Shown here piece by piece: positions 34,414-41,788 of a stretch of 64,000 bases of DNA. The DNA comes from Streptomyces lienomycini (lineage in GTDB: Bacteria; Actinomycetota; Actinomycetes; Streptomycetales; Streptomycetaceae): NCBI RefSeq assembly GCF_027947595.1, contig NZ_CP116257.1, positions 5,341,501-5,405,500 of the forward strand, given 5' to 3'. How positions within the stretch are numbered: the first letter of the stretch is position 1; every line of letters begins with the position of its first letter. The notes beneath the pieces are model-generated. The model saw nothing but the letters and a program-made list of their open reading frames with translations. It was not told where the DNA came from and made no database searches. The position numbers and the translations under genes were made by a program.

Positions 34414-35235
34414 TCACGGGTCGAGGTCGTCCCCGGACCGCTCCTCGAAGATCCGCATGGCCTTCGACGTCACCGGTCCCCGGACGCCCGGCAGTTCACG
34501 GTCGTCGACGCGGTGCACGGCCTGGACGTCCCGCAGCGTGGAGGTCAGGAACACCTCGTCGGCGCGGTCCAGGACGTCGAGCGGGAGGTCGGTCTCGCGG
34601 GCTCCCGTCCACTCGACGGCCAGGGCACGGGTGATCCCGGCGAGGCAGCCGGAGGCGAGCGGCGGGGTGTGGATCTCGCCGTCGAGGACGACGAAGACGT
34701 TGGATCCGGTGCCCTCGCACAGTTGCCCCACCGTGTTGCCGAACAGCGCCTCGGTGGCACCCCGTTCGCGGGCGCGGGCGAGGGCGACGACGTTCTCGGC
34801 GTACGAGGTGGTCTTCAGGCCGGTGAGCGCGCCGCGTTCGTTGCGGGTCCACGGCACGGTGATCACGGCCGTGGAGTCGGGGCGGCGGGCGGCCTCGCCG
34901 AGGGCGACGACGAGGGTCGGCCCGTGCTCGCCCCGGTCGGAGCCGAGCGGGCCGTGGCCGCCGGTGTAGGTGATACGCAGCCGGCCGAGCGGCATCGGGT
35001 TGGCCTCGAGGACGGCGGCGCAGGCGCGGCGCACCTCGTCGAGGTCCGGGTCGGGCAGGCCCAGACCCCGGGCCGAGCGGGTCAGCCGGTCGAGGTGCCG
35101 GGTCAGCGCGAACGGTCTGCCGTCCGTCGCCTTCACCGTCTCGAAGATGCCGTCGCCCACGGTCAGCCCGTGGTCGAGGACGGAGACGCGGGCGGACGCG
35201 ATGTCCTGCAACCCGCCGTCGAGCCAGATCTTCAC
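34414..35235 (-). CDS. pabC: Aminodeoxychorismate lyase (class IV PLP enzyme)
   Basis: Converts 4-amino-4-deoxychorismate to 4-aminobenzoate and pyruvate for folate. The product is 273 aa. The branched-chain-aminotransferase-like fold shows RVSVLDHGLTVGDGIFETVK at the start. The lysine that binds PLP is in LKTTSYAENVVALARAR, and the cofactor phosphate segment is GTGSNVFVV. GTG 35235 overlaps the pabB stop (GTGA), so it is coupled to pabB. A D-amino-acid or branched-chain aminotransferase role is possible by sequence alone, but the partner gene favours pabC. Confidence 0.9.
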   Translation of the reverse strand: MKIWLDGGLQDIASARVSVLDHGLTVGDGIFETVKATDGRPFALTRHLDRLTRSARGLGLPDPDLDEVRRACAAVLEANPMPLGRLRITYTGGHGPLGSDRGEHGPTLVVALGEAARRPDSTAVITVPWTRNERGALTGLKTTSYAENVVALARARERGATEALFGNTVGQLCEGTGSNVFVVLDGEIHTPPLASGCLAGITRALAVEWTGARETDLPLDVLDRADEVFLTSTLRDVQAVHRVDDRELPGVRGPVTSKAMRIFEERSGDDLDP

Positions 35236-36296
35236 GTCGCCAGTGCCTCTCCAGTTCCGGTGGCCTCGTACGCCCCCGACGCTACCGTGAGCAGCCGGGA
35301 CGTCTTCAGTTCGGTCTCCCGCCACTCGCCGTCGGGGTCGGAGCCCCAGGTGATGCCTGCGCCGGTGCCGAAGCGCAGCCGTCCGGCGGCCCCGTCGGCG
35401 CCCCGGTCGATCCAGAAGGTGCGGATGCCGACGGCCAGCTCGCCGGTGCCCCGGTCGGCGTCGACCCAGCCGACGCCCCCGCAGTAGGGGCCGCGGGGCG
35501 CGGTCTCCAGCGCGTCGATGATCCGCAGGGCGCTCGGCTTGGGAGCGCCGGTGACGCTGCCGGGCGGGAAGGCCGCGTCGAGGAGTTCGGGCCAGCCGGT
35601 CCCGGCGCGCAGTTCGCCGCGCACCGCGGACACCAGGTGGACGAGGCCGGGGTGCTTCTCGACGGCGCACAGGTCGGGGACCGTGACGGTGCCCGTGGCG
35701 CAGACCCGCCCCAGGTCGTTGCGGACCAGGTCCACGATCATCACGTTCTCGGCGTAGTCCTTCTCCAGGAGGTCCGCCTCGGTCCGCCCGGTGCCCTTGA
35801 TCGGCCCGGACTCGACCGTGCGGCCGTCCCGGCGCAGAAACAGCTCGGGCGACGCGGTGGCGATCTCGACGCCGTGCCCCGGCAGCCGAATCGTTCCGGC
35901 GTACGGCGCCGGGTTGCCGCGGGCCAGCAGGGCGGTGAGCGCGTCCACGTCCGCGCCGGGGTGGACGGGCGCCGAGAGCACCCGGCAGAGGTTGGCCTGG
36001 TAGACCTCGCCGGCGGCTATGTGCGCGCGGATGCGCCCTACGGCCGTCGTGTACGCGGCGCGGTCGAGCGAGGACGTCCAGTCGCCGACGGCCGGGCCCC
36101 GCCACGCCCCCGGCGCGGGCGCGGGTACCGGCTCCGTCCGTACTTCGGCGAAGCGTGCGCAGGTCAGGCGGCCCTCGAAGTCGGCGCTGACGGCCCAGAA
36201 CCCCTCGGATTCGAGAGCGGCGGGGTCGCTCGTGACGTCGAGGAGACCGGTGGCGAGGCGGTCGCCGAAGCGGGCGAGGGGCGGGAGGTCGAGCAC
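35232..36296 (-). CDS. pabB: Aminodeoxychorismate synthase component I
   Basis: Chorismate-binding enzyme that aminates chorismate to aminodeoxychorismate, with ammonia from a PabA-type glutaminase. The product is 354 aa. Key motifs are VESGPIKGTGRTEADLL, the Mg-binding ENVMIVDLVRNDLGRV and FPPGSVTGAPKPSALRII. It is shorter than anthranilate synthase I, with little N-terminal extension. The start is GTG 36296. TAGACT lies 7 nt upstream and there is no ribosome site, so the operon is probably leaderless. No pabA is in the window. Confidence 0.93.
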   Translation of the reverse strand: MLDLPPLARFGDRLATGLLDVTSDPAALESEGFWAVSADFEGRLTCARFAEVRTEPVPAPAPGAWRGPAVGDWTSSLDRAAYTTAVGRIRAHIAAGEVYQANLCRVLSAPVHPGADVDALTALLARGNPAPYAGTIRLPGHGVEIATASPELFLRRDGRTVESGPIKGTGRTEADLLEKDYAENVMIVDLVRNDLGRVCATGTVTVPDLCAVEKHPGLVHLVSAVRGELRAGTGWPELLDAAFPPGSVTGAPKPSALRIIDALETAPRGPYCGGVGWVDADRGTGELAVGIRTFWIDRGADGAAGRLRFGTGAGITWGSDPDGEWRETELKTSRLLTVASGAYEATGTGEALAT

Positions 36297-36303
36297 GCCG
36301 TCG

Positions 36304-36309
36304 AGTCTA
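36304..36309 (-). promoter_or_regulatory. Leaderless -10 (TAGACT) for pabB-pabC
   Basis: TAGACT lies 7 nt before GTG 36296 and no Shine-Dalgarno sequence is present. Confidence 0.5.
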
Positions 36310-36404
36310 GGCCGGTGGCCCCGAGGTGACCCGAACGTGTCCTTCCGGGTGCCCTGACCAGGTCCGCGGGCGGGCGCACCGCAGCACGCTGCACAAACGC
36401 GTTT

Positions 36405-36432
36405 TTGTGCTGGCCCGGGAATCCGCTAGAGT
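36405..36432 (+). promoter_or_regulatory. Promoter of the tRNA array
   Basis: TTGTGC (36405-36410) and TAGAGT (36427-36432) are separated by 16 bp and lie 41 bp before the mature tRNA-Gly. The arrangement matches a vegetative promoter. Confidence 0.7.
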
Positions 36433-36473
36433 TCATCACGTCGCCGGGCCGCACAAGCGGACCGAACCGACAG

Positions 36474-36546
36474 GCGGACGTAGCTCAGTTGGTAGAGCGC
36501 AACCTTGCCAAGGTTGAGGTCGCGAGTTCGAGCCTCGTCGTCCGCT
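36474..36546 (+). tRNA. tRNA-Gly (anticodon GCC)
   Basis: A 73-nt cloverleaf with acceptor GCGGACG/CGTCCGC, anticodon stem CAACC/GGTTG and loop TTGCCAA (anticodon GCC). CCA is not encoded. Confidence 0.97.
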
Positions 36547-36583
36547 CGCAGGACATGGGGGCCTCCCGGGCCCCTGCACTCCT

Positions 36584-36657
36584 GGTGGAGTGGCCGAGAG
36601 GCGAGGCAACGGCCTGCAAAGCCGTCTACACGGGTTCAAATCCCGTCTCCACCTCCA
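36584..36657 (+). tRNA. tRNA-Cys (anticodon GCA)
   Basis: Acceptor GGTGGAG/CTCCACC, anticodon stem ACGGC/GCCGT and loop CTGCAAA (anticodon GCA). CCA follows the discriminator T and appears genomically encoded, unlike in the neighbouring tRNAs. Confidence 0.97.
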
Positions 36658-36658
36658 A

Positions 36659-36730
36659 GGACGATTAGCTCAGCGGGAGAGCGCTTCCCTGACACGGAAG
36701 AGGTCACTGGTTCAATCCCAGTATCGTCCA
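36659..36730 (+). tRNA. tRNA-Val (anticodon GAC), copy 1
   Basis: A 72-nt cloverleaf with acceptor GGACGAT/ATCGTCC, anticodon stem CTTCC/GGAAG and loop CTGACAC (anticodon GAC). CCA is not encoded. The first base follows the tRNA-Cys CCA after one nucleotide. Confidence 0.97.
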
Positions 36731-36766
36731 CTGATCCGCAAGGATCACCGGTCCGCAAGGATCCCC

Positions 36767-36838
36767 GCGCGATTAGCTCAGCGGGAGAGCGCTTCCCTGA
36801 CACGGAAGAGGTCACTGGTTCAATCCCAGTATCGCGCA
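36767..36838 (+). tRNA. tRNA-Val (anticodon GAC), copy 2 with altered acceptor stem
   Basis: The body is identical to copies 1 and 3, but the acceptor is GCGCGAT/ATCGCGC. Positions 2 and 3 and their partners are changed together, so pairing is fully kept. Confidence 0.96.
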
Positions 36839-36857
36839 CGCAGCACCAGCATCACCC

Positions 36858-36929
36858 GGACGATTAGCTCAGCGGGAGAGCGCTTCCCTGACACGGAAGA
36901 GGTCACTGGTTCAATCCCAGTATCGTCCA
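36858..36929 (+). tRNA. tRNA-Val (anticodon GAC), copy 3
   Basis: Acceptor GGACGAT/ATCGTCC and anticodon loop CTGACAC. It is identical to copy 1 over the mature sequence. Confidence 0.97.
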
Positions 36930-36936
36930 CACTCAC

Positions 36937-36973
36937 CGAAGCCCCCGACCGTCTCGTACGGTCGGGGGCTTCG
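36937..36973. terminator. Strong hairpin after the tRNA array, convergent with the zinc-ribbon gene
   Basis: CGAAGCCCCCGACCGT and ACGGTCGGGGGCTTCG are perfect 16-bp arms with a 5-nt loop. It lies 8 bp after the last tRNA and can serve both strands. Confidence 0.88.
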
Positions 36974-37034
36974 TCGTGCGCGGAGTTCGTCGTGCGCGGA
37001 TCCGGCCGGACGGGCCGGACCCGCACTCGGCGGA

Positions 37035-37325
37035 TCAGCTGGAGAAGAGCATGCGCCCGAAGCTCTTCTGACGGTGGTGGCCGTAGTGGCCGTGACCGCC
37101 GTGCGGGGCGCCCCAGGCGGGGGCCTGCGGGGCGGGGGCCGGGTACGCCTGCGGTGCGGCGGGCGGGGGCGGCGGAGCGGGCTGGGCCCACTGGGCCTCC
37201 AGGCGGGTCAGCGACTCCAGCTCACCGTAGTCGAGGAAGATCCCGCGGCAACCGCTGCACTGCTCGATCTGAACGCCGTTGCGGTTGTAGGTGTGCATCG
37301 GTGCGTGGCACTTGGGGCACTGCAT
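37035..37325 (-). CDS. Zf-TFIIB-type zinc-ribbon protein
   Basis: A 96-aa protein. The N-terminal ribbon has two Cys pairs (MQCPKCHAPM and QIEQCSGCRGIFLDYGELE), which bind one zinc. A Pro/Ala-rich segment follows, and the tail is Gly/His-rich (HGGHGHYGHHRQKS), possibly a metal-binding patch. The ATG at 37325 has GAGGAG about 9-14 nt upstream. The function is unknown. Such proteins are widespread in actinobacteria. Confidence 0.87.
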   Translation of the reverse strand: MQCPKCHAPMHTYNRNGVQIEQCSGCRGIFLDYGELESLTRLEAQWAQPAPPPPPAAPQAYPAPAPQAPAWGAPHGGHGHYGHHRQKSFGRMLFSS

Positions 37326-37426
37326 GCTCGGCTCAACTCCTCGCCGGTCGGTCCTGCTTCGCGTATCGCCAGGACAGACTCTGTCCCACCGCGGGTCGGT
37401 TGCACCCTACTTCGCGGAACTTCGGT

Positions 37427-38355
37427 TCAACCGGCCGGGGCGGCGGGGCGGACGGAGGTCATCCGCGCGCAGGCGTCGACCAGGGACCGCTCCACCTCGT
37501 CCAGCGCCCGGTCCGCGAGGACCGCCTTGGTGACGGCCCGGGCGGCGGTCTGCGCGGTGAGGGCGCGGGCCGGGACGTCCAGGGCGGGCCAGGGGTCGCC
37601 GTCGGCAGGAACGGCGGGGCCGCCGCGGGCGCGGTAGGCGGTGAGGAAGCGGTGCCACGCGTCGGGCGGGAGCAGCCCGCAGGCGTACCAGGCGGCCGGG
37701 CGGGCCAGGTCCCAGGCCGGGACGCCGGTGCCCAGGTCGTCGACGTCGATCAGCAGCCAGGGTCCTTCGGGGGCGGGGTGGCGTATGAGCTGGCCGAGGT
37801 GGAGGTCGCCGTGGCACAGGGTGGCCGTGTCCGCCATGGGGGCCTCGCCGCGCGCCCAGGCGGGCAGGGCGGCCCAGGCCGCGAGCACGGGTGCGGTGGC
37901 CGGGTGGCCGGGTGCGGTGTCCCGGAGGCGGTTCACGGCCAGGGCCGCCTTCGCGGGGCCGCGCATGGGCGGTACGGCGGTGGGGGCGGCGTGCGGTGGA
38001 GGCGGGCGAGGAGGGTGGCCGCGGCCTCCCACGGCGCCGCGTCCGGATCCGCCGGGTCCACGGGGGCGCCGTAGGGCCACTGGGTGACGAGCCTCCCGTG
38101 CAGGACGACGGGCGCCGGGGCGAGCGGGGGCAGGAGCACGCCGGGGAGCCGGGCGGCGGCGGTGACACGGAGGGACAGCTCGGCGGGGTCGGCGTCCGCC
38201 GCGTGGGCCTTGGCGACGGTGCCGGCGTGCCGGACGACGGTGGCGTCGGGGCGGTCGGCGAGGGTGCCCGCGCCGCAGGGGCAGGCCGGGGTGCGGGCAT
38301 GCGCCGTCGCCCTGGCGCGGGCCTCGAGGGCGGGGAGGAGGGCGTCCGTTGTCAC
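37427..38355 (-). pseudogene. APH-family phosphotransferase with an internal frameshift
   Basis: Two frames together encode one aminoglycoside-phosphotransferase-like protein. The N-terminal part starts at GTG 38355 (VTTDALLPAL) and reaches AATLLARLHRTPPPP in one frame. The C-terminal part continues in another frame from PMRGPAKAALAVNRL through LCHGDLHLGQLIRHP and LIDVDDLGTG to the stop at 37427. The catalytic HGDLHLGQ (usual Asn replaced by Gln) and DVDDLG motifs are in the second part. The 929-bp span is not divisible by three, and the switch lies near 37965-38000, in a Pro-rich CCG/CCC run. It is either a real frameshift or an assembly error in a GC-rich run. TACCCT lies 7 nt before the GTG, suggesting a leaderless start. 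Confidence 0.75.
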
Positions 38356-38362
38356 GTGGGTG

Positions 38363-38368
38363 AGGGTA
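38363..38368 (-). promoter_or_regulatory. Candidate leaderless -10 (TACCCT) for the phosphotransferase gene
   Basis: TACCCT lies 7 nt before GTG 38355. No ribosome site is visible. Confidence 0.35.
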
Positions 38369-38533
38369 CGCAGGGGTGCGGTCGCCGCTCCCGGTCGCCA
38401 CCGATCCGCACGGGGGCCGCCGCGGAGAGGGAGGAGCCGTACCCGCCGGATGAAACGCGGCGGCGGGCCATGCGTACCGGCGGGGGCCGTCGTCCGGGCA
38501 GGGGGCCGGTGTGGGCGTCCGGGTGGGCAGAGC

Positions 38534-38567
38534 AATGCCGGCGCAGCTCCCCAGCTGCGCCGGCATT
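38534..38567 (-). terminator. Hairpin terminator after the 60-aa membrane protein gene
   Basis: AATGCCGGCGCAGCT and AGCTGCGCCGGCATT pair perfectly over 15 bp with a CCCC loop. It lies 87 bp beyond the stop at 38654. The T-run after the right arm is on the plus strand, so it may also act in that direction. Confidence 0.8.
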
Positions 38568-38653
38568 TTGCCGTCCGCCGCACCCCCGTCCCCACGGGGT
38601 TTCATGGATGGATGTCCCCGCCCGGACCGCTCTTCCGGGCCTGGGGTCGCCGC

Positions 38654-38836
38654 TCAGCGCCCCAGCACCACACCCACGGACGACGCCTGTGTGGCCACTG
38701 TCTCCCACCCGTCGAAGACGAGGAGGAGCAGGACCGCCAGGGGCAGGGCCATGAGCGTCGCCACCGCGGGGTGGCGACGGCCCTGACGGCGGCTTTGCCG
38801 TGTGCGGACCGGCGTCCGCGGAACCGTCTGGGCCAT
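38654..38836 (-). CDS. Small membrane protein, 60 aa
   Basis: ATG 38836 is preceded by AGGAGAGGG. The product has a basic head (TPVRTRQSRRQGRRHP), one hydrophobic helix (VATLMALPLAVLLLLVF) and the short end DGWETVATQASSVGVVLGR. It could be a signal-anchored membrane peptide or a secreted peptide with uncleaved signal. The function is unknown. A perfect palindrome lies about 110 bp upstream, overlapping a possible promoter. Confidence 0.78.
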   Translation of the reverse strand: MAQTVPRTPVRTRQSRRQGRRHPAVATLMALPLAVLLLLVFDGWETVATQASSVGVVLGR

Positions 38837-38946
38837 GGTCCCTCTCCTGACCGTTTCGTTGTCTCGTGCTCGTTGTCCCGTTGCAGCGGCGGGTGTCTGA
38901 CCTCGGGGGACGAGTGCTGCACCCGCCGCTTGACCTCAAATCTATG

Positions 38947-38966
38947 CGTCGGGCGATCGCCCGACG
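38947..38966. promoter_or_regulatory. Perfect 20-bp palindrome, candidate operator
   Basis: CGTCGGGCGA is followed directly by TCGCCCGACG. On the minus strand it is immediately followed by CATAGATT, whose TAGATT could be the -10 for the small membrane protein gene, so the palindrome would cover the -35/spacer. The 600-bp gap around it (38837-39439) contains no other strong gene; a weak ORF is discussed in the findings. Confidence 0.5.
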
Positions 38967-39439
38967 TCATGCCCTCGTACCGATTGCCGGGCCTCCAGGA
39001 GGATGAGCCATGACCTGCCGAGTACTCCCCTGGGTGGAGACCGGCTCACGGGTCTCGGGGTCTTCCCGGACAGGGTGCCCACCGTGCCCCGGTATCTCCG
39101 TGGTGTCCGGTGACTTCCCTCACTTCGGCCGTCTTCCCGCACGCCCCCGTGTCCGCCCCGCACCCCACCGCGCCGGCCGCCGCGCCTCCGGTGGGCGGAA
39201 CGTCCCGGGGCGCCCCGGCCGTCCCCTTCCGGTCACCCTCCCTCGGCCCAATCACCGCGTCCCGGCTGCCGGTTGGGATCAGGGCCGGAGCACGGCCGCG
39301 CGGTCCGTCGGGACGCTGACCGACCCTCAACTCTCGCCCCCGGTACTGACAATCCGTCGTCGCGAGAGGGCGCGGCCTCTGCGCGCGGGCGGCCGGGGAA
39401 ACGTAAGCTGTGGCTCGTCACAGGGACCGGGCAGCGGGG

Positions 39440-40855
39440 ATGAACATGGCGATGATGCGCCTGAGGCGCGAGGACCCGCGCGTCGTCGGCTCGTTCAGGC
39501 TTCACAGGCGGCTCGGCGCGGGTGGGATGGGCGTGGTCTACCTGGGCTCCGACAAGAAGGGGCAGCGGGTCGCGCTGAAGGTCATCCGGCCCGACCTGGC
39601 CGAGGACCAGGAGTTCCGGTCGCGGTTCGCGCGTGAGGTCTCGGCGGCCCGGCGCATCCGGGGCGGCTGCACCGCCCGGCTGGTCGCCGCGGACCTGGAG
39701 GCGGACCGCCCCTGGTTCGCCACGCAGTACGTGCCCGGCCCCTCCCTGCACGACAAGGTCGTCGACGGGGGGCCGCTCGTCGCGGCCGATGTCGCGGCCG
39801 TGGGCGCTGCCCTGTCGGAGGGCCTGGTCGCCGTGCACGAGGCCGGGGTGGTGCACCGGGACCTGAAGCCGTCCAACATCCTGCTGTCCCCGAAGGGGCC
39901 GCGGATCATCGACTTCGGCATCGCCTGGGCCACCGGCGCCTCCACGCTCACTCATGTCGGCACGGCGGTCGGCTCCCCCGGGTTCCTCGCGCCCGAGCAG
40001 GTGCGCGGGGCGGCGGTCACCCCGGCCACGGACGTGTTCTCGCTCGGGGCCACGCTGGCGTACGCGTCGATGGGCGACTCGCCCTTCGGGCACGGCAGTT
40101 CCGAGGTGATGCTCTACCGCGTGGTGCACGAGGAGGCCCAGCTGCACGGGGTGCCGGACGCGTTGGCCCCGCTGGTGCGGGCGTGCCTGGCCAAGGACCC
40201 CGAGGAGCGGCCCAGCACCCTGCAGTTGTCGTTGCGGCTCAAGGAGATCGCGGCCCGCGAGGCCCAGGGCATGCCCGACGTGCGGCCGCCCGCGCCGCGC
40301 AGCGGTGAGGCGGACGTGCCCACGGGGCGGCTCGCCGACACCTACCCGGAGCGTGCCCAGCGGCGTCCGCAGGGCCGGCCGGGTCCGCAGGGCACCGGCG
40401 CTTCGAGGCACACCTCGGGGTCGCGGGGGCCGGCTCCCCGGGGCGCCACTCCGTCGCGCGGGGGCGGACCCTCTCGCAACAGCGGCACCGGAGGCCGGTC
40501 CGCGTCCCGGCCCACGCCCGCCCCCCGCGACGGGCACGGCAACGGCAACGGCCGGAACACCTCGCGTACCAACGGCGGGGGGCGGCCCGGGCCTCGCAGC
40601 GGGGCCGGACGTCCGGCGCCGAGGACCACGAGGACCGGATGGCGGCGGCCCGCCAATCCGCGGCTGCTGCGGCAGCGTCTGTTCGTGTTCGTGGTGGTGA
40701 CGCTGCTGGTCGCGCTGGGCATCGCCGCCGCACAGGGCTGCCAGGGGCCGTCGCGCGGGCTCGGCGACGAGCGGGACGGCGTACGGGCGGCGCAGCGGTG
40801 GGAACAGGCGGAGGCGACGGGCGGCGTCCCGGAAGAGCGGGCGCCCGGACTGTAG
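39440..40855 (+). CDS. Receptor-type Ser/Thr protein kinase (PknB-like)
   Basis: A Hanks-type kinase of about 471 aa. The N-lobe has LGAGGMGVVYLGSD and ALKVIRP (Lys47). The catalytic loop is VHRDLKPSNILL near residues 138-149, followed by IDFGIAW and GSPGFLAPEQVRG. A Pro/Gly/Arg-rich juxtamembrane region of ~120 residues precedes one transmembrane helix (RLFVFVVVTLLVALGIAAA) near residue 415, and a short extracellular tail follows. There are no PASTA repeats. The start is uncertain: a GTG 30 bp upstream directly abuts TAAGCT, a likely -10, so the ATG at 39440 is preferred. Confidence 0.9.
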   Translation: MNMAMMRLRREDPRVVGSFRLHRRLGAGGMGVVYLGSDKKGQRVALKVIRPDLAEDQEFRSRFAREVSAARRIRGGCTARLVAADLEADRPWFATQYVPGPSLHDKVVDGGPLVAADVAAVGAALSEGLVAVHEAGVVHRDLKPSNILLSPKGPRIIDFGIAWATGASTLTHVGTAVGSPGFLAPEQVRGAAVTPATDVFSLGATLAYASMGDSPFGHGSSEVMLYRVVHEEAQLHGVPDALAPLVRACLAKDPEERPSTLQLSLRLKEIAAREAQGMPDVRPPAPRSGEADVPTGRLADTYPERAQRRPQGRPGPQGTGASRHTSGSRGPAPRGATPSRGGGPSRNSGTGGRSASRPTPAPRDGHGNGNGRNTSRTNGGGRPGPRSGAGRPAPRTTRTGWRRPANPRLLRQRLFVFVVVTLLVALGIAAAQGCQGPSRGLGDERDGVRAAQRWEQAEATGGVPEERAPGL

Positions 40856-40965
40856 TCCCCGGCCGCGGAAACACCCTGGCCGCGCTGACCGCCGCGCCAT
40901 CTCGCCGTCGCGCCGAGGGGCCCGTACGGGCCAGTTGCCCGGCGAGGGTCACCGCCCGGCGGGGC

Positions 40966-41787
40966 TCAGGGCGCCGTGGGGCGTCCCGCGGTCACCGCGT
41001 AGAAGGCGACCGCCGCCGCCGCTCCCACGTTCAGGGAGTCGACGCCGTGGGACATGGGGATGCGGACCCACGTGTCGGAGGCCTCCAGGGCCCGCCGGGA
41101 CAGGCCGCTGCCCTCGGCGCCCAGCATGAGGGCCGCCCGGTCCATGCGGTGCGGGGCCACCGCGTCGAGGGACTCGGCCCGCTCGTCGGGGGTGAGGGCG
41201 AGGAGGGTGAAGCCCGCCTCGCGGACCGTCGACAGACCGGCCGGCCAGACGTCGAGGCGGGCGTACGGCACGGAGAAGACCGCGCCCATCGAGACCTTGA
41301 CGCTGCGCCGGTAGAGGGGGTCGGCGCAGTCCGGGGAGAGCAGGACCGCGTCCATGCCGAGCGCGGCGGCGGAGCGGAAGATCGCGCCGATGTTGGTGTG
41401 GTCGTTGACCGACTCCATGACGACGACGCGACGGGCACGCGTGAGGAGGGCGGCGGCCGTGGGCAGGGGCTTGCGGGCCATGGAGGCGAGCGCGCCGCGG
41501 TGCACGTGGTAGCCGGTGACGCGTTCGGCGAGCGCCGGGTCGACGACGTACACCGGGGCGGGTGCCTCGTCGATGATGTCGCGCATGGTGTCGACCCACT
41601 TGGCGGACAGCAGCATCGAGCGCATCGCGTAGCCCGCCTCGCCGGCCCGTCTGATGACCTTCTCGCCCTCGGCGATGAAGAGGCCCTCTGCGGGTTCGCG
41701 CCGGCGGCGCAGCTCGACGTCGGTGAGGCCGGTGTAGTCGTGCAGGCGCGGGTCGTCGGGGTCGTCGATCGTGACGAGGTCGGCCAC
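40966..41787 (-). CDS. TrmH/SpoU-family RNA 2'-O-methyltransferase
   Basis: A 273-aa SPOUT methyltransferase. Motif 1 is VMESVNDHTNIGAIFRSAAALG, motif 2 is ALMLGAEGSGLS and motif 3 is IPMSHGVDSLNVGAAAAV. An N-terminal L30e-like RNA-binding domain contains EGLFIAEGEKVIRRAG. The target RNA (23S rRNA or a tRNA) is not readable from the sequence. In Streptomyces such proteins may be housekeeping or resistance methylases (Tsr/AviRb type). The position next to cobA gives no hint. The start is GTG 41787, directly beside the cobA stop. Confidence 0.9.
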   Translation of the reverse strand: MADLVTIDDPDDPRLHDYTGLTDVELRRRREPAEGLFIAEGEKVIRRAGEAGYAMRSMLLSAKWVDTMRDIIDEAPAPVYVVDPALAERVTGYHVHRGALASMARKPLPTAAALLTRARRVVVMESVNDHTNIGAIFRSAAALGMDAVLLSPDCADPLYRRSVKVSMGAVFSVPYARLDVWPAGLSTVREAGFTLLALTPDERAESLDAVAPHRMDRAALMLGAEGSGLSRRALEASDTWVRIPMSHGVDSLNVGAAAAVAFYAVTAGRPTAP

Positions 41788-41788
41788 G

